Assembly (NCBI GenBank): GCA_916048095.2
Contig: OU696585.1
Coordinates: 3,404,145-3,468,144 of the forward strand
Origin: Sacculina carcini
Taxonomy: Eukaryota; Arthropoda; Thecostraca; Sacculinidae
Reading direction: 5' to 3'
DNA: 64,000 nt
Position numbers and translations under genes: made by a program
The notes under the pieces: generated by a model
Databases searched by the model: none
The model's input: the letters and a program-made list of their open reading frames with translations, nothing else
What the model was told of the DNA's origin: nothing
Shown: one piece after another, positions 21,640-35,389 of the stretch
Position numbering within the stretch: position 1 is the first letter of the stretch
How the letters are laid out: each line of letters opens with the position of its first letter

Positions 21640-24600
21640 ATGCAAGCAATGCACAGCAAAAGCGATATTGATGAAGCATTCATCAAACACCTAGCCTGGA
21701 CCGGTGTTACCGAAGAGGCAGCAAAGTTATGTGTCCACTACAACATCTCTTCAAAGTGGAGCATGCTTTCCAACTGGAGGAAGACCATCCGCCAGTGTCC
21801 CGCGTACTATGTGCGCTGTATCAAGATCTACTCGGCGAAAATGATCACCCAGAAGCCCAGCAAAGTTCTCGCCATGTGTGGCAAGCATACCACTTTGCTG
21901 AAGGATTTGGAGATTTCGCTACGTACGTACACCAGATGGTGGCAATTAGAGTTTGTACAGCAGCAACAAGGGGTCATTGTTCTGCTCGACTACATGAATA
22001 TTGTACTGTCCGCCAAAGAACGCGTTGACCAAAAAGAGAAAACAGCCGTTCAAACCTGCTGTATGCAGATCTTCAAAACATCAAACACCAAAAAGACCAC
22101 TCGGATGGCCAATGCACAACAGGTGTTAAACATATGTGTGCTCTGCCTCAAAGCAATAGTCAGTGAGAGGCAATCACTCAGCAAAATTGTGCTGGATCGG
22201 GATAATACCCTGGTACTGGTACGTTGCGTGGACTTTATCCAGCAAGAGGCCACTGCATCGACCATTATGGGCATTTTGAAAAAACTGGCCAAAATCAACC
22301 CGTATGTCAGCGCAACCATTCAAGAGGTTCGCTACATGGATCTCAGCACGCGTGAGATTGGTCAGTTAAGCAAGTTAGTCACGAATTTCGACGAGCCTGG
22401 ACCTCGATCACCATACATCGATTACTCTGATATTCCTCGGGTACTCAACTGGGTTGTTTGCGAGGATATCGGAATATCTAGCCGTCAGTGTGACATACAG
22501 CCAATAAGCAGAACAGTAATGCTCTTCAGTGAAATGTTAAAGGCATTGGACCTGATAGAAAACATATGTTCAGACAGTGTAATGAACAAACATCAAGCCA
22601 ACGAAGACGTTAGGAAATCTACGAACAACGGTATTTGTAGAAAGAGAAGAAACGCAACCGATAAAGTGGTTTTTGTAAATAGTGACGTATCACTGTCAAT
22701 GTCCACTGATTTCATAATACCACCGCCATCATCACGATCACTATCATTACTACCACAACCACAACCACTACCATCACCTTCACCACTACCACCACCATCA
22801 CCATCGTCGTCGACCCTCCCATCAGCTGTTGTGTGCCGAGGAGACCCGCAGCCCTTCCTCGGACCAGCCGAGTCGACGCGCCCAGGCGACCAGCAGACCG
22901 GCCATCTCGACCGGGCGTCGCCACAGGTCTTCCAGCTGAAGACCCGTGGGCATGTTTGGGCAGCGGAACAGATGCGGAATCGTTCCACTACATATTTGAC
23001 ATGTCGAGGGTCCCGGATTCTCCTCGATGTCACCGGCGAGGCAGATGAAGTTCACCGGCCACGCTCCGGCACGCGAAGATCGACCGACACAAAAAATGAT
23101 GCAGGGCTTCCAGATTTTGGATGCGGGAGAGATTTACATGATTTGAGCAGAGTCCCTCTGGGTATGCTGCAGTCCAACCGCGTGCAGACCGAGGACCTCC
23201 GGACTCTACCGTCTCCATCACCACCACAATCACCACGACTACCATCACCATCATCACCACAATCATCATCATCATTATCATCACCACAATCATCATCACC
23301 ACCACAATCATCATCATCACCATTATCACCACAATCATCATCATCATCATCATCATCACCACCACAACCATCATCATCACCATTATCACCACAATGGTCA
23401 ACATCACCGCCATCATCTCCGCTACTTCCACCGTCGCGATTTATTCCTCACGCTACATCTAGTCTTGTTTCGCGTAATAAGTTATTGAAGAGAAAACGCA
23501 CAGGCGAGATAGTGGCGCAGACACATCTGAGCTCTGACTCAACAAATGGTGAGCTTCACACCGACACCAACACCAAGTCGATTAAGATGTCGGACAAAGT
23601 TGGTGTTGAGGCGGTGGAGCCGGCACTCGTGGTCATCCCCACCAGCAACAAGACTGTCAGTGTGGATCTGGTTCCTGCCGGGACCGCAACCGAGGCGATG
23701 GACGCGACCACACCATCGCCACCATCATCAGCAGCATCATCAACATCATCTCCATCATCATATCCGCTACTTCAACCGTGGCGATGTCTTCGTCACGCTA
23801 CGTTTAGTATTGTTTCGCGGAACAAGTTATTGAACAGTAAGCGTACTGAAGAGCTATCATCATCACCGACACCACCATCATCCCCCCGACTGCCATCACC
23901 TCCATCACCATCACCAGTATCATCACCATCAACAGTATCATCATCACCACCATCATCTCCGCTACGTCAACCGTACCGATTTAGTCGTCACGCTACGTTT
24001 AGTCTTGTTTCGCGTCACCAGTTATTGAAGAGAAAACGCACAGGCCAGCTACTGGCGCCGACGCATCTGCGCTCTGACTCAATCAATGGTGCACTTCACA
24101 CCGACACCATCACTAAGTCTATAAAGATGTCCGGCAAAGGTAGTGTTGACGCGGTGGAGCCGGCACTCGTGGTCGTCTCCACCAGCAACGAGACGGTCAG
24201 TGTGGATCTAGCTCCTGCTGGGACCGCTAACGAGACGATGGACGCGGCCACATCATCACCACCATCATCACCACTATCACCATCACCAGTATCATCATCA
24301 TCTCGAACATCAACAGTATCATCATCACCACCATCATCACCGCTACTACAACCGTGGCGATTTCTTCGTCACGGTACATTTAGCCTTGTTTCGCGTAGGA
24401 AGTTATTGAAGAGAAAGAGCAATGGAGATCTAAGGGCGCAGACGCATATGAGCTCTGACTCAATCAGCGGTAAAATCCACACCGACACCACCACTAAGTC
24501 GACGAAGATGTCAGGAAAAGTTGGTGTTGACGCGGTGGAGTCGGCAGCCGTGGTCGTCTCCACCATCAAAGAGACAGTCAGTGTGGACCAGGTTCCTGCT

Positions 24601-27600
24601 GGGACAGCGACAGAGGCGATGATCGCGGTCACACTATCGCCACCATCATCACCACTATCATCATCGCCATCATCTCCGCTACTTAAACCGTGGCAATTTC
24701 TTCGTCACGGTACGCTTAGCCTTGTTTCGCACAAGAAGTTATTGAAGCGAAAGCGCAATGGCAAGCTAGTGGCGCAGAAGCATCTGCGCTCCGACTCAAT
24801 CAACGGTCAACTCCACACCGACGCCACCACTAAATCGAAGATGTCTGGAAAAGTTAGTGTTGCCACATTGGAGCCGGTACTCGTGGTAGTCTCCACCAGC
24901 AACGAGTCGGTCTGTGTTGATCTAGCTCCTGCTGGGACCGCAACCGAGGCGATGGACGCGGCCACATCATCACCACCATCATCACCAGTAACATCATCGC
25001 CATCATCTCCGCTACTTAAGCCGTGGCGATTTCTTCGTCACGGTACGCTTAGCCTTGTTTCGCGTAAGAAGTTATTGAAGAGAAAGCGCTCTGGAAAGCT
25101 GCCATCACCACGATCACGACCATCATCTCCATCATCAACAGGGGCACCCTCATCACAATCACCACGACTACCATCACCGCCATCACCACCATCATCACAA
25201 CCATCATCACCACTATCACCATCATCTCGAACATCAACAGTATCATCATCACCACCATCATCTCCGCTACTACAACCGTGGCGATTTCTTCGTCACGGTA
25301 CGCTTAGCCTTGTTTCGCGTAAGAAGTTATTGAAGAGAAGGAGCAATGGCGAGCTAGTGGCGCAGACGCATATGACCTCTGACTCAATCAGCGGTAAAAT
25401 CCACACCGACACCACCACTGAGTCGATGAAGGCAAAGTTGGCAAAGTTGTCAGGCAAAGTTGGTGTTGACGCGTTGGAGTCGGCAGCCGTGGTCGTCTCC
25501 ACCATCAAAGAGACGGTCAGTGTGGACCAGGTTCCTGCTGGGACAGCGACGGAGGCGATGAACGCGGTCACACTATCGCCACCATCATCACCACTACCAT
25601 CATCGCCATCATCTCCGCTACTTAAACCGTGGCAATTTCTTCGTCACGGTACGCTTAGCCTTGTTTCGCGCAAGAAGTTATTGAAGCGAAAGCGCAATGG
25701 CAAGCTAGTGGCGCAGACGCATCTTCGCTCCAACTCAATCAACGGTCAAATCCACACCGACGCCACCACTAAATCGAAGATGACTGGCAAAGTTGGTGTT
25801 GACACATTGGAGCCGGTACTCGTGGTAGTCTCCACCAGCAACGAGTCGGTCTGTGTGGATCTAGCTCCTGCTGGGACCGCGACCGAGGCGATGGACGCGG
25901 CCACATCATCACCACCATCATCACCAGTAACATCATCGCCATCATCTCCGCTACTTAAGCCGTGGCGATTTCTTCGTCACGGTACGCTTAGCCTTGTTTC
26001 GCGTAAGAAGTTATTGAAGAGAAAGCGCTCTGGAAAGCTACCATCACCACGATCACGACCATCATCTCCATCATCAACAGGGGCACCCTCATCACAATCA
26101 CCACGACTACAATCACCGCCATCACCACCATCATCACAACCATCATCGCCCCGACTACCATCACCATCATCACAACTATCACCATCATCTCGAACATCAA
26201 CAATATCATCATCACCACCATCATCTCCGCTACTACAGCCGTGGCGATTTCTTCGTCACGGTACGCTTAGCCTTGTTTCGCGTAAGAAGTTATTGAAGAG
26301 GAAGCGCAATGGCAAGCTAGCGGCACAGACGCATCTGCACTCTGACTCAACCAACGGTAAACCCCACACCGACACCACCACTAAGTCGGGCAATGTTGGT
26401 GTTGACGCGGTGGAGCCGGCTCTCGCGGTCGTCCCCACTAGCAAAGGGACGGTCAGTATGGACTTGGTTCCTGTTGGGACCGCGACCGAGGCGACAGACG
26501 CGGCCGCACACCCCATCCAATATTCACTGACCGATTTTGAAATGATCCGGGTGATTGGACGCGGCGGCTATGGTAAGGTTTTGATGGTGGAGCTGCGACG
26601 AAATCGGCGCGTCTACGCCATGAAGGTGATCAAGAAGAAGCTGATCACCGACAACAAAGATATCGGTCGGGTGCAGACCGAGAAACACGTGTTTGAGACG
26701 GCGTCCAACCACCCGTTCCTGGTAGGAATGCACTCGTGCTTCCAAAGTCCCAGTCGGCTGTTCTTCGTGAATGAGTTTGTGAGCGGCGGCGACCTCATGT
26801 TTCACATGCAGCGCTACGGCAAACTGTCCGAGAAGCAGGTCAAGTTCTACTCGGCAGAGCTCTGCCTGGCGCTCAACTTTCTGCATGGAAACGGTATCAT
26901 CCACCGTGACCTCAAGTTGGAAAATGTCCTGATCGACCAAGAGGGACACATTAAGCTCAATGACTACGGCATATGCAAGGAAGGAATGCGGCCAGGTGAC
27001 ACAACGTCCACATTCTGCGGCACGCCCCGCTACATGGCGCCGGAGATGGTGCTTGACGAGGGTTATGGCTTCAGTGTGGACTGGTGGGCGTTGGGCGTGC
27101 TCATGTTCGAGATGCTGACTGATCGCAATCCGTTCGAAATTGGTAATCATTCTGAAGCACCCAATGAGAATAACATCGACTATCTCTATCGAATGCTCAT
27201 CAATACCATCCACGTTCCGCACTCTATGTCGGTGAATGCGCGACAGATCCTGAAGGGGCTTCTGAAAAACAACCCGGTGGAGCGACTGGGCTGTCATCCG
27301 GACACCGGCTTCAAAGACATCGTTGGACATGCGTTCTTCAATAGTGTCGACTGGCAGCGTTTGGAGCAGAAGCAAGTGACGCCCCCGTACAAGCCAAGCG
27401 TCAAGACCGAACTTGATCTGGCCAACTTTCCGTCCCTCATCACAGACGAGCCGGTGCGACTGACACCCGAAAACACAAGCGCCATTGAAAAAATCGACCA
27501 GAGCCAATTTGACGGTTTTGATTATGTCAACCCGTTGCTAATATCGCTATCACCGTCATCACCCACACCATCTGCACGACCACCGTCTCCATTACAATCA

Positions 27601-30318
27601 CCATCACCACATATATCTCCGCTACAACCGTCGCCATTTCCTCGTCACCCTACGTTGAGGCCAGTGTCGCGTAACAAGTTATTGAAGGGAAAGCACGCTG
27701 GCAAACCAGTGGCGCGGAAGCATCTGCGCTGTGACCCAACCAAGGGTAAACTACACACCAATACCACCACGAAGTCGATGAAGATATCGGCCAAAGTTGG
27801 AGTTGACGCGGTGGAGCCGGCTCTCGCCGTTGTCCCTACCATCACTAAAACGGCCAGTGTGGACCCGGTTCCTGCTGGGGCCGCGGCCATTCTCCCCAGT
27901 CAGTATTCGCTGGCCGATTTTGATCTGATCCGCGTGATTGGACGCGGCGGATTCGGCAAAGTGATGATGGTGGAGTTACGACGCACTCGGCGCGTCTACG
28001 CCATGAAGGCGATCAAAAAAAAGCTGATCAAGAAACCCAAGGATAAAGGCCGAGTGCAGACCGAGACACGCGTGTTTAAGATGGTGTCCAACCACCCGTT
28101 CCTGGTGGGAATGCACTCGTGCTTCCAAAGTCCCAGTCGGCTGTTCTTCGTGATTCAGTTTGTGCGCGGCGGCGACCTCATGTTTCATATGGAGCGTCAC
28201 GGCAAACTGCCGGAGGAGCACGTCAAGTTCTACTCGGCGGAGCTGTGCCTGGCGCTTAACTTTCTGCATGATAACGGCATTATCCATCGTGACCTGAAGC
28301 TGGAAAATGTGCTGATCGACCACAAGGGACATATTAAGCTTATCGACTACGGCCTTTGCAAGGAAGGAATGCGACCAGGCAACACAACGTCCACCTTCTG
28401 CGGCACACCTCACTACATCGCTCCGGAGATATTGCTTGGCCAGAAATATAACTTCAGTGTTGATTGGTGGTCGCTGGGCGTGCTCATGTTTGAGATGCTC
28501 ACTAATCGCATTCCGTTCGAAACTGGCCATCATTCTAAAGCACAAAATGAGAAAACAAAGAACCATCTGTATCGGATAATTATCGAGAAGACCATCCGCA
28601 TTCCGCCCTCTTTGTCGGCGAATGCGCGCAAAATCCTGAGAGGTCTTCTAAAAAAGAACCCGGTAGAGCGACTGGGCTGTCAAACGACCACCGGCTTCAA
28701 AGACATCGTTGAGCATGAGTTCTTCAACAGTGTTGACTGGCAGCTTTTGGTGCGGAAGCAAGTGAAGCCGCCGTATAAGCCACACGTCAAGACCGAACGT
28801 GATCTGGCCAACTTTCCGTCCCTCTTCACAGACGAGCCGGCGCGGCTGACACCCGACAACACAAGCGCCATTGAAAAAATCGACCAGAGGCAATTTGACG
28901 GTTTTGATTATGTCAACCCGTTGCTAATATCGCTATCACCGTCATCACCCACACCATCTGCGCGACCACCGTCTCCATTAAAACCACCATCACCACATAT
29001 ATCTCCGCTACAACCGTCGCCATTTCCTCGTCACCCTACCTTGAGGCCAGTGTCGCGTAACAAGCAATTGAAGAGAAAGCACACTGGCAAACCAGTGGCG
29101 CAGAAGCATCTGCGCTGTGACCCAGCCAAGGGTAAACTCCACACTAACACCACCACTAAGTCGATGAAGATATCGGCCAAAGTTGGAGTTGACGCGGTGG
29201 AGCCGGCTCTCGCCGCTGTCCCTACCATTACTAAAACGGCCAGTGTGGACCCGGCTCCTGCTGGGGCCGCGGCCATTCTCTCCAGTCAGTATTCGCTGGC
29301 CGATTTCGATCTGATCCGCGTGATTGGACGCGGCGGATTCGGCAAAGTGATGATGGTGGAATTACGACGCACTCGGCGCGTCTACGCCATGAAGGCGATC
29401 AAGAAGAAGCTGATCAAGAATGCCAAGGATATCGGCCGCGTGAAGACCGAGACACACGTGTTTAAGATGGCGTTCAACCACCCGTTCCTGGTGGGACTGC
29501 ACTCGTGCTTCCAAAGTCCCAGTCAGCTGTTCTTCGTGATTCAGTTTGTGCGCGGCGGCGACCTCAGGTTTCATATAAAGCGTAACGGCAAACTGCCGGA
29601 GGAGCACGTCAAGTTCTACTCGGCGGAGCTCTGCCTGGCCCTGAACTTTCTGCACGAGTACGGCATTATCCATCGTGATCTGAAGCCGGAAAATGTGTTG
29701 ATCGACCACGACGGACATATCAAGCTTATCGACTACGGCATTTGCAAGAAAGGAATGCGACCAGGCGACAGAACGTCCACCTTCTGCGGCACGCCCCACT
29801 ACATCGCGCCGGAGATGTTGCTTGGCCAGAAATATAACTTCAGTGTTGATTGGTGGTCGCTGGGCGTGCTAATGTTTGAGATGCTCACTAATCGCAGTCC
29901 GTTCGAAATTGGCCATCATTCTAAAGCACCCAATGAGAAAACCAAGAACCATCTGTATCGGATAATTCTCGAGAAGACCATCCGCATTCCGCCCTCTTTG
30001 TCGGCGAATGCGCGCAAAATCCTGAGAAGTCTTCTAAAAAAGAACCCGGTAGAGCGACTGGGCTGTCATCCGGACACCGGCTTCATAGACATCGTTGGGC
30101 ATGAGTTCTTCAACAGTGTTGACTGGCAGCTTTTGGTGAGGAAGCAAGTGAAGCCGCCGTACAAGCCACGCGTCAAGAGCGAACGTGATCTGGCCAACTT
30201 TCCGTCCCTCTTCACCGACCAGCAGGTGCGGCTCACACCCGAAAAGAAATGCTGCATCGAACAAATCGACCAGAGACAGTTTGACGGATTCGATTATGTG
30301 AACCCGCTGATGATGTAG
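21640..30318 (+). CDS. Formin GBD/FH3 - Ser/Pro repeat - triple aPKC-like kinase chimera, copy 2
   Basis: 2892 residues in one uninterrupted frame, 199 longer than copy 1. The N-terminal GBD/FH3 part (residues about 8-235) differs from copy 1 at only a few positions. The Ser/Pro region has twelve basic-motif repeats against ten in copy 1, which explains the extra length. Kinase domains start at Y1628, Y2089 and Y2551. Their catalytic residues are all present: Lys K1662, K2123 and K2585; HRD Asp D1757, D2218 and D2680; DYG Asp D1775, D2236 and D2698. One repeat contains an inserted AKLAKLSGK stretch (about 25430-25460). The three-domain layout and exact spacing (461 and 462 residues) match copy 1. 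The open frame over 8.7 kb, despite many triplet repeats, argues that coding capacity has been preserved or that the copy is very recent. Confidence 0.85.
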   Translation: MQAMHSKSDIDEAFIKHLAWTGVTEEAAKLCVHYNISSKWSMLSNWRKTIRQCPAYYVRCIKIYSAKMITQKPSKVLAMCGKHTTLLKDLEISLRTYTRWWQLEFVQQQQGVIVLLDYMNIVLSAKERVDQKEKTAVQTCCMQIFKTSNTKKTTRMANAQQVLNICVLCLKAIVSERQSLSKIVLDRDNTLVLVRCVDFIQQEATASTIMGILKKLAKINPYVSATIQEVRYMDLSTREIGQLSKLVTNFDEPGPRSPYIDYSDIPRVLNWVVCEDIGISSRQCDIQPISRTVMLFSEMLKALDLIENICSDSVMNKHQANEDVRKSTNNGICRKRRNATDKVVFVNSDVSLSMSTDFIIPPPSSRSLSLLPQPQPLPSPSPLPPPSPSSSTLPSAVVCRGDPQPFLGPAESTRPGDQQTGHLDRASPQVFQLKTRGHVWAAEQMRNRSTTYLTCRGSRILLDVTGEADEVHRPRSGTRRSTDTKNDAGLPDFGCGRDLHDLSRVPLGMLQSNRVQTEDLRTLPSPSPPQSPRLPSPSSPQSSSSLSSPQSSSPPQSSSSPLSPQSSSSSSSSPPQPSSSPLSPQWSTSPPSSPLLPPSRFIPHATSSLVSRNKLLKRKRTGEIVAQTHLSSDSTNGELHTDTNTKSIKMSDKVGVEAVEPALVVIPTSNKTVSVDLVPAGTATEAMDATTPSPPSSAASSTSSPSSYPLLQPWRCLRHATFSIVSRNKLLNSKRTEELSSSPTPPSSPRLPSPPSPSPVSSPSTVSSSPPSSPLRQPYRFSRHATFSLVSRHQLLKRKRTGQLLAPTHLRSDSINGALHTDTITKSIKMSGKGSVDAVEPALVVVSTSNETVSVDLAPAGTANETMDAATSSPPSSPLSPSPVSSSSRTSTVSSSPPSSPLLQPWRFLRHGTFSLVSRRKLLKRKSNGDLRAQTHMSSDSISGKIHTDTTTKSTKMSGKVGVDAVESAAVVVSTIKETVSVDQVPAGTATEAMIAVTLSPPSSPLSSSPSSPLLKPWQFLRHGTLSLVSHKKLLKRKRNGKLVAQKHLRSDSINGQLHTDATTKSKMSGKVSVATLEPVLVVVSTSNESVCVDLAPAGTATEAMDAATSSPPSSPVTSSPSSPLLKPWRFLRHGTLSLVSRKKLLKRKRSGKLPSPRSRPSSPSSTGAPSSQSPRLPSPPSPPSSQPSSPLSPSSRTSTVSSSPPSSPLLQPWRFLRHGTLSLVSRKKLLKRRSNGELVAQTHMTSDSISGKIHTDTTTESMKAKLAKLSGKVGVDALESAAVVVSTIKETVSVDQVPAGTATEAMNAVTLSPPSSPLPSSPSSPLLKPWQFLRHGTLSLVSRKKLLKRKRNGKLVAQTHLRSNSINGQIHTDATTKSKMTGKVGVDTLEPVLVVVSTSNESVCVDLAPAGTATEAMDAATSSPPSSPVTSSPSSPLLKPWRFLRHGTLSLVSRKKLLKRKRSGKLPSPRSRPSSPSSTGAPSSQSPRLQSPPSPPSSQPSSPRLPSPSSQLSPSSRTSTISSSPPSSPLLQPWRFLRHGTLSLVSRKKLLKRKRNGKLAAQTHLHSDSTNGKPHTDTTTKSGNVGVDAVEPALAVVPTSKGTVSMDLVPVGTATEATDAAAHPIQYSLTDFEMIRVIGRGGYGKVLMVELRRNRRVYAMKVIKKKLITDNKDIGRVQTEKHVFETASNHPFLVGMHSCFQSPSRLFFVNEFVSGGDLMFHMQRYGKLSEKQVKFYSAELCLALNFLHGNGIIHRDLKLENVLIDQEGHIKLNDYGICKEGMRPGDTTSTFCGTPRYMAPEMVLDEGYGFSVDWWALGVLMFEMLTDRNPFEIGNHSEAPNENNIDYLYRMLINTIHVPHSMSVNARQILKGLLKNNPVERLGCHPDTGFKDIVGHAFFNSVDWQRLEQKQVTPPYKPSVKTELDLANFPSLITDEPVRLTPENTSAIEKIDQSQFDGFDYVNPLLISLSPSSPTPSARPPSPLQSPSPHISPLQPSPFPRHPTLRPVSRNKLLKGKHAGKPVARKHLRCDPTKGKLHTNTTTKSMKISAKVGVDAVEPALAVVPTITKTASVDPVPAGAAAILPSQYSLADFDLIRVIGRGGFGKVMMVELRRTRRVYAMKAIKKKLIKKPKDKGRVQTETRVFKMVSNHPFLVGMHSCFQSPSRLFFVIQFVRGGDLMFHMERHGKLPEEHVKFYSAELCLALNFLHDNGIIHRDLKLENVLIDHKGHIKLIDYGLCKEGMRPGNTTSTFCGTPHYIAPEILLGQKYNFSVDWWSLGVLMFEMLTNRIPFETGHHSKAQNEKTKNHLYRIIIEKTIRIPPSLSANARKILRGLLKKNPVERLGCQTTTGFKDIVEHEFFNSVDWQLLVRKQVKPPYKPHVKTERDLANFPSLFTDEPARLTPDNTSAIEKIDQRQFDGFDYVNPLLISLSPSSPTPSARPPSPLKPPSPHISPLQPSPFPRHPTLRPVSRNKQLKRKHTGKPVAQKHLRCDPAKGKLHTNTTTKSMKISAKVGVDAVEPALAAVPTITKTASVDPAPAGAAAILSSQYSLADFDLIRVIGRGGFGKVMMVELRRTRRVYAMKAIKKKLIKNAKDIGRVKTETHVFKMAFNHPFLVGLHSCFQSPSQLFFVIQFVRGGDLRFHIKRNGKLPEEHVKFYSAELCLALNFLHEYGIIHRDLKPENVLIDHDGHIKLIDYGICKKGMRPGDRTSTFCGTPHYIAPEMLLGQKYNFSVDWWSLGVLMFEMLTNRSPFEIGHHSKAPNEKTKNHLYRIILEKTIRIPPSLSANARKILRSLLKKNPVERLGCHPDTGFIDIVGHEFFNSVDWQLLVRKQVKPPYKPRVKSERDLANFPSLFTDQQVRLTPEKKCCIEQIDQRQFDGFDYVNPLMM
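22822..23110 (-). mobile_element. Antisense retrotransposon fossil with 2A motif inside chimera copy 2
   Basis: Same as in copy 1. The minus strand reads GDIEENPGP at 23008-23034 and then a Cys-rich segment. In the sense direction it is part of the chimera frame. Confidence 0.65.
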
Positions 30319-31483
30319 CTCGAGCACCGTGTGTTACCACCAACCAGCATACGCTGTTCTCTTGTCGCCGCGGTTGTCTGTGTGTGAGTGGCTTGCTTGC
30401 TTGTAAGGATATTACCCCCATCATTATCCATATTATCTTCGCCATCATCCAAATAATAATGACCAGAACATTCCAGTTACATCACCATCTAGGTCAAGAC
30501 CACCGCCACGACAACATCAACATGCACCCACAATGTATACGAAGCATATACAACAACATGGACATCACAATTGTCCACCAGTGTATTATATAAAGCTTGT
30601 ACACACATTGGGTGCAATTCAATACATTCAAACAAATATTCAACGTGTTTTCATTATTTAACCTTATCAACCGACTACGTAGAATTGGCTGGTCGAGGTA
30701 AAAGCCAGTCATATATTACTGGAAAATTGAATTATCGAAAGCAAACATTCCTACAACGTTCAAGACGTTTATCATTTCTATTATCAGTGGTTGCCGCGTG
30801 CGATAAAATGAGCGATACGGCAGTGGTTCTTAACCTGTGCGAAATTTGCCACTGGTGGGGAATGGAAGAGTTGCCATGTTGAAATCCAAATGTCGGACAG
30901 AAGAACAAATGCGTGTTTTTATCAATTCAAATAAGCTTATTTTTGTTTCTAATGACCTCTTGTCATTCACTTTAATGTAACAACTGAGTTTATTGAATTT
31001 GTGGCGCCTGCGCAAATGTAGGGCAACAACATTTGCCCATACACCACAAACACACCCTACCAGCGCTTTAGCGGTACGCGTCCCGGAGGTGTATATCCCC
31101 TGCACACAGACACACACCACGGACAAACACCAGCCAGCCCGCACCAGCCCGGTACAGTGTCGCGTCTCGGAGGTGTATGTCCCCTGCACACAGACACACA
31201 CCACGGATAAACACCAGCCAGCCCGCACCAGCCCGGTACAGTGTCGCGGGAGACTACCCACTTAGCGACAATGGCATTTTGATACAGACTTCACGGCCGC
31301 TCTCAACCTCTACATAATTCGACCCGTGCCATGGGCGCGCGAAGACCATACCGGAGCTAAAAATGTCCCTTTGAGACAATCCGCTAGAGGGCTCTGAAAC
31401 TGGAGGTTTGAGACAAAAAGCGAGAGTGCGGTAAATGCGCTAAGCAGAGCCTGTGATAATAAGCCGCTCCTCGCGATTAACGT

Positions 31484-31576
31484 AGGTTAGGTTTGGTTAG
31501 GTTAGGTTAGGTGGGCTGCTTAGGTTTGGTTAGGTTAGGTTAGGTTAGGTTGGTTAGGTTAGGTTAGGTTAGGTGA
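31484..31576 (+). repeat. Interstitial TTAGG repeats
   Basis: Counterpart of 10474-10561, (GGTTA)n with GGTTT variants and slightly different repeat numbers. Confidence 0.85.
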
Positions 31577-32975
31577 CAAGACCAACATGTTCATATTTAT
31601 TGACAATTTATACAGACAGCGCCCTATGTAGGATTTTTTCTCGAATTTCAAATTTTAGCTCCAGCACTAGTTAAACTTGTGTGCGCCTATGCTACCTTCC
31701 GGACTAGAACGGCAAAGAGAGAGTATGAGAATTAGGCCTCAAAATGACACTGCCGCTAACAGGTCTATTTCCAGTGTCGCGTCTCGGAGGTGTATGTCCC
31801 CTGCACACAGACATACACCACTTACAAACATCAGTGAGTGCGCACCAGCCCTCTTCAGTGTCAGGGCCAACATCTGGTTCGCATCCGCCTGACCACATCC
31901 TCACCCAGGGATGCAGCAGCCATCGAGGGCAATCCATCGCTCTCTCCAGAGCGCTCACGCGCTGCTGGCTTGCAGGAGCATCGCGCCACTGGGCGCGGCT
32001 TCAAGCGTTTGCGGACGTTTCCGCCAGGCGCCGCCACGGGCACTGGCTGCGGAATCTGGCGTGTTTGTATGTGTGTGTGTATTTGTGTGTTTCACTGGTG
32101 TAGCGAGGCGGAACAAAAGGACGAAACACACAGATGGATATATATAGAGAAGTTATATTAGTAACAACAATAAGTCAAAAATAATAATAAAAATAATTAT
32201 TAATTTTTTTAGCTGACTATCACGTTAGCCCATCCACACAGCCTGAAACTTGCTTGAAAGCACAAGTTCCGCACCATTACCCCATTTACCCCATCATTAC
32301 TCCCTTTGTCCCAGTAGTACACTTTTACCACATAAACATCCTTTTCTCCAACATTACTCACTTTTACCCCATCGTTACCCCTTTACCCCTTACAACTCGT
32401 GATTCTACAACTCTACTCAATTATACAACTCATGATTTATATACAGGACTTTATTAGTAGTGTTGAGTGTTAAATAAGTGTCAGTTTATATTCTTACCTG
32501 GATGTAATCCTCAATAAAATATTTCACTATACTGTTGAATTTCTTATTATATACGATTGGGATAAAAAATATTCACAATCATATGTACACTGTGTATTGA
32601 ATACGATAAACGCTCTACAAATTTTTACTATAAAAATTAAAAAGCCTCCAGAAATAATACACAACACGACTGAAACAACGAAAATACAACAAAAAATCAT
32701 TCCACAGGCAGGGAAAATTCAAGAGTTAATCTTAGCAAAAAACCGTCATATACTTGAAGACACAAAATGAAACATTTTCACAAACCACAAATTCGCCACC
32801 AATGTATACCGGCCTCTTAATAAACAAACGACCAGACAGCACGCGTACAATAACACTAACACACTTGCACGCTACGTATCAAAATACATCCAACCTCAAT
32901 TGTCCCATATATGAACATACACTCGCATTTGAACCCCACACACACACATACAAACAGCATTTAATGCCAATTCCA

Positions 32976-32977
32976 CA

Positions 32978-33051
<74 letters not shown>

Positions 33052-33197
33052 ACAGTGTAGCAGAAAATGACGTAGCATACATATGCGTGCGTGTGTGTTA
33101 GTGGGGTCAGTGGAAATATGACGTAACCATGACAATACACACATAATATCAATTATCAATTACGTATAAGATGCACATACTGACATAACACACACAC

Positions 33198-33249
<52 letters not shown>
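32976..33249. repeat. (CA)n and (TA)n microsatellites
   Basis: A pure (CA)n tract at about 32979-33047 and (TA)n at about 33198-33249. Both are length variants of the tracts in unit 1. Confidence 0.9.
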
Positions 33250-33252
<3 letters not shown>

Positions 33253-33673
33253 AAATGAACAAGTCCAGGGGCTTTCAAACATACAAAACACTCGGCTACG
33301 CACATAGACTTGATAATTTCATTGAGAGCAGGTATTCTATTGAATTATGTACACCTCTACTCTGCTAATGATAATATAAACAAGAAATACGCTGGCCGTG
33401 GAAAAAATACCCCATACAAACTAACACTAACACACACACATACATACACACACACTAACACACAAACAAAGGCAAATATACACACACACTAACACATACC
33501 CACTCAAATACTAACCCACACACGCACACACACACATACATACATATACACAGACTGTGTACTGTGTACTGTGTACTGAGTACTGCATGAAAAAAGTTTC
33601 GCCGGTTCTACGATTCGAACTCGCCAACTCACTGTACACGCAGACACACACGGCCAGGCAATTAAAACACAGT

Positions 33674-33843
33674 CTACATGACATTGACAAAATACTCGTG
33701 CTGAGCTGTTGAAGACGCCCCCGCCCCTGCCGCCGCTGAAGTGACAGACGGACCGTCGGAGCCCGCAATAGCTGCGTGATTCACCGGCTGTCCGAATAAA
33801 TGGCGCTGCGAGCCAGCCGTCGATGAAGCGCCGCTGCTGCCAC
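33674..33843 (-). CDS. Dishevelled terminal coding exon
   Basis: A 170 bp exon that starts after the acceptor 'tatattatag' in phase 1 (2 nt complete a Gly codon) and ends with EYFVNVM and a TAG stop at 33674-33676. Dishevelled proteins end in a conserved (E/Q)(F/Y)FVDVM tail, so this is identified as the dsh C-terminus. The rest is a Gly/Ala/Ser-rich low-complexity stretch, as is usual for the region between the DEP domain and the C-terminus. The phase fits the exon at 38780-39028. A LINE tail begins only 13-14 bp upstream of the acceptor, so the normal pyrimidine tract has been replaced. This copy, not the one at 12663-12832, is next to the other dsh exons. Confidence 0.75.
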
Positions 33844-33856
33844 CTATAATATACAC

Positions 33857-34420
33857 AACAACAATGTATTTGTATAGAAACAGGCGCCAAGGAGAGAACA
33901 ATGAGAAACAACAGTACACAGTATCAAGATGTGAGAATCGAAGTACAAAATTCACAAAAATTAAAACAAAATGGAGATAAATAAAAAGAAAATGAATAAA
34001 AACATAAGTAATTGTAAGTTAGTCATAGGGAAGCGTAAGGTGTAAGAGTGCGAGAAGTGGGATAACAAAAATTTAGCAAAAATATATACGAAGTGAGGAG
34101 GAAAATCTACTAAAGGATAAAGAGGAAGTGATTGAGAAAGTAAGATCATTGTAGACCCGAGGCGCATAGAAAGAAAAGGATTTTGCGGACCAAGGTGACT
34201 CGTTGATAGCGCGAGGACAGAATAAAGGACGATGAACACGAGAATAAAAGTTACTAGAAGAAAATAGAAGATCAACAAGATAGAACGGGGAAGAGCTAGT
34301 GTGAAGAATTTTATATATGAGACAACACAACCGAAAATGAATCCTAGGAATGATGGGAAGCCAGTGGAATTGGACCAAGAAATGAGAGGTATGACGGTAA
34401 AGAGTAGAATGGAGCACATG
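33857..34420 (-). mobile_element. 5'-truncated L2/CR1-like LINE next to dsh acceptor
   Basis: The minus strand encodes the RT C-terminal region (HWLPIIPRIHFRLCCLIYK, then AINESPWSAKSF and APRVYNDL), with frame damage. It ends in 'ctatacaaatacattgttgttgt', the same type of tail as the LINE at 40133-41409. It lies in the last dsh intron with its 3' end against the terminal exon. Confidence 0.75.
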
Positions 34421-34662
34421 TAGTGTGATCGTGTGCAGTGAGAGAGTGTGTGAGAGATTGTTTCTACTTTGACTGAGATCGTGTGTGCGTGAACGTGTTA
34501 GTGTGATCGTGTACAGTAGAATTGCGTATTGCGTGCGAGAGTGTGTGAGCGAGTGTGTATAGCTGTGTCGCTGTGTGTGTTTGTCAAGGGTGGATGCCCC
34601 GCGGCGGCAGGGCGAGTGACCGGCTCGCCGCTGGTTGGTTGTGGTGGTGCGCGTCAGGTCTA

Positions 34663-34700
<38 letters not shown>

Positions 34701-34875
34701 CCCGTGTGTCACGGTGTGAGCTTGGAGTCGTGTTTGTGGTCTGGTCTGGTTGTGAACTTAGGTAGGCGCGCGTGGGGCAGTGATGCCCACGCGCGCCTGT
34801 CTGAATATAACCTAGATTTTTTGGTTTCTTTTGCAGCACACAACGACAGGATTGGTTAAGTATTTTTTGAAAGAT
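34420..34875. other. GT-rich intronic sequence
   Basis: GT-rich DNA with a (TG)n tract at about 34666-34699 and a short palindromic 'aggcgcgcgtggg...cccacgcgcgcct' near 34762-34798. No gene is recognised. It is presumed to be dsh intron. Confidence 0.5.
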
Positions 34876-34879
34876 TTTC

Positions 34880-35320
34880 AGAGATTTGTTGGTTAGAGTG
34901 TGGTGGAGTGAGCTTCGGCTACTATCATCTTTAGCAGAAGCACAGTGCCTGTTCCATCAGCACACCACCCTCAGCCACCCTGCACATGGGTCATGGCCAA
35001 TCCACTTGTCACACATTGAGAATACTTCTCGTTTCGTGAGCGTTGCAGGTATAGCCGGCAGAGTACACTCCCTACTCCACTGGAATCCACTCGGGGTATT
35101 ATCAATTCGTAGACCGAGTATATTTCCGCTGCCTAGTGGCTGAGGTTCCTTAGTAACCATCTCAGATGGATCTGCACGTCACGAGGTCTGATTTTGCCAC
35201 TATCGACAATGACATCATCGATGTAGGAATCAACAACGCCACGAAACAGAGGGAAGTCTTCAAGTATGAGCTTCATGACGGCACACATCACTTTAGGAAC
35301 AATGCTGGCCGAAGCCCGAA
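34880..35320 (-). mobile_element. LTR-retrotransposon reverse-transcriptase relic
   Basis: On the minus strand one frame reads an RT block with YIDDVIV (YIDD at 35214-35225). After a frameshift near 35150 another frame reads GLRIDNTP, TLTKREVFSMCDKWIGH and AGWLRV. These match the RT-to-RNase-H connection of LTR-retrotransposon polyproteins. No LTRs or other domains are found, so this is a decayed fragment. Confidence 0.6.
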
Positions 35321-35389
35321 GCCCAGTATGATTGTCTATGTGATTGTATATACTTATCTATGCCAATGTGTGCATATATGTATGTATGT

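Larger units (their letters stand above)
30319..33673. other. Conserved 3' flank of chimera copy 2 (non-coding)
   Basis: Near-duplicate of 9310-12662 with the same 84 bp repeats, TTAGG tract, GC-rich block (about 31844-32064) and microsatellites. The chimera gene and the dsh terminal exon converge tail to tail across it. I see no convincing gene. Confidence 0.7.
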
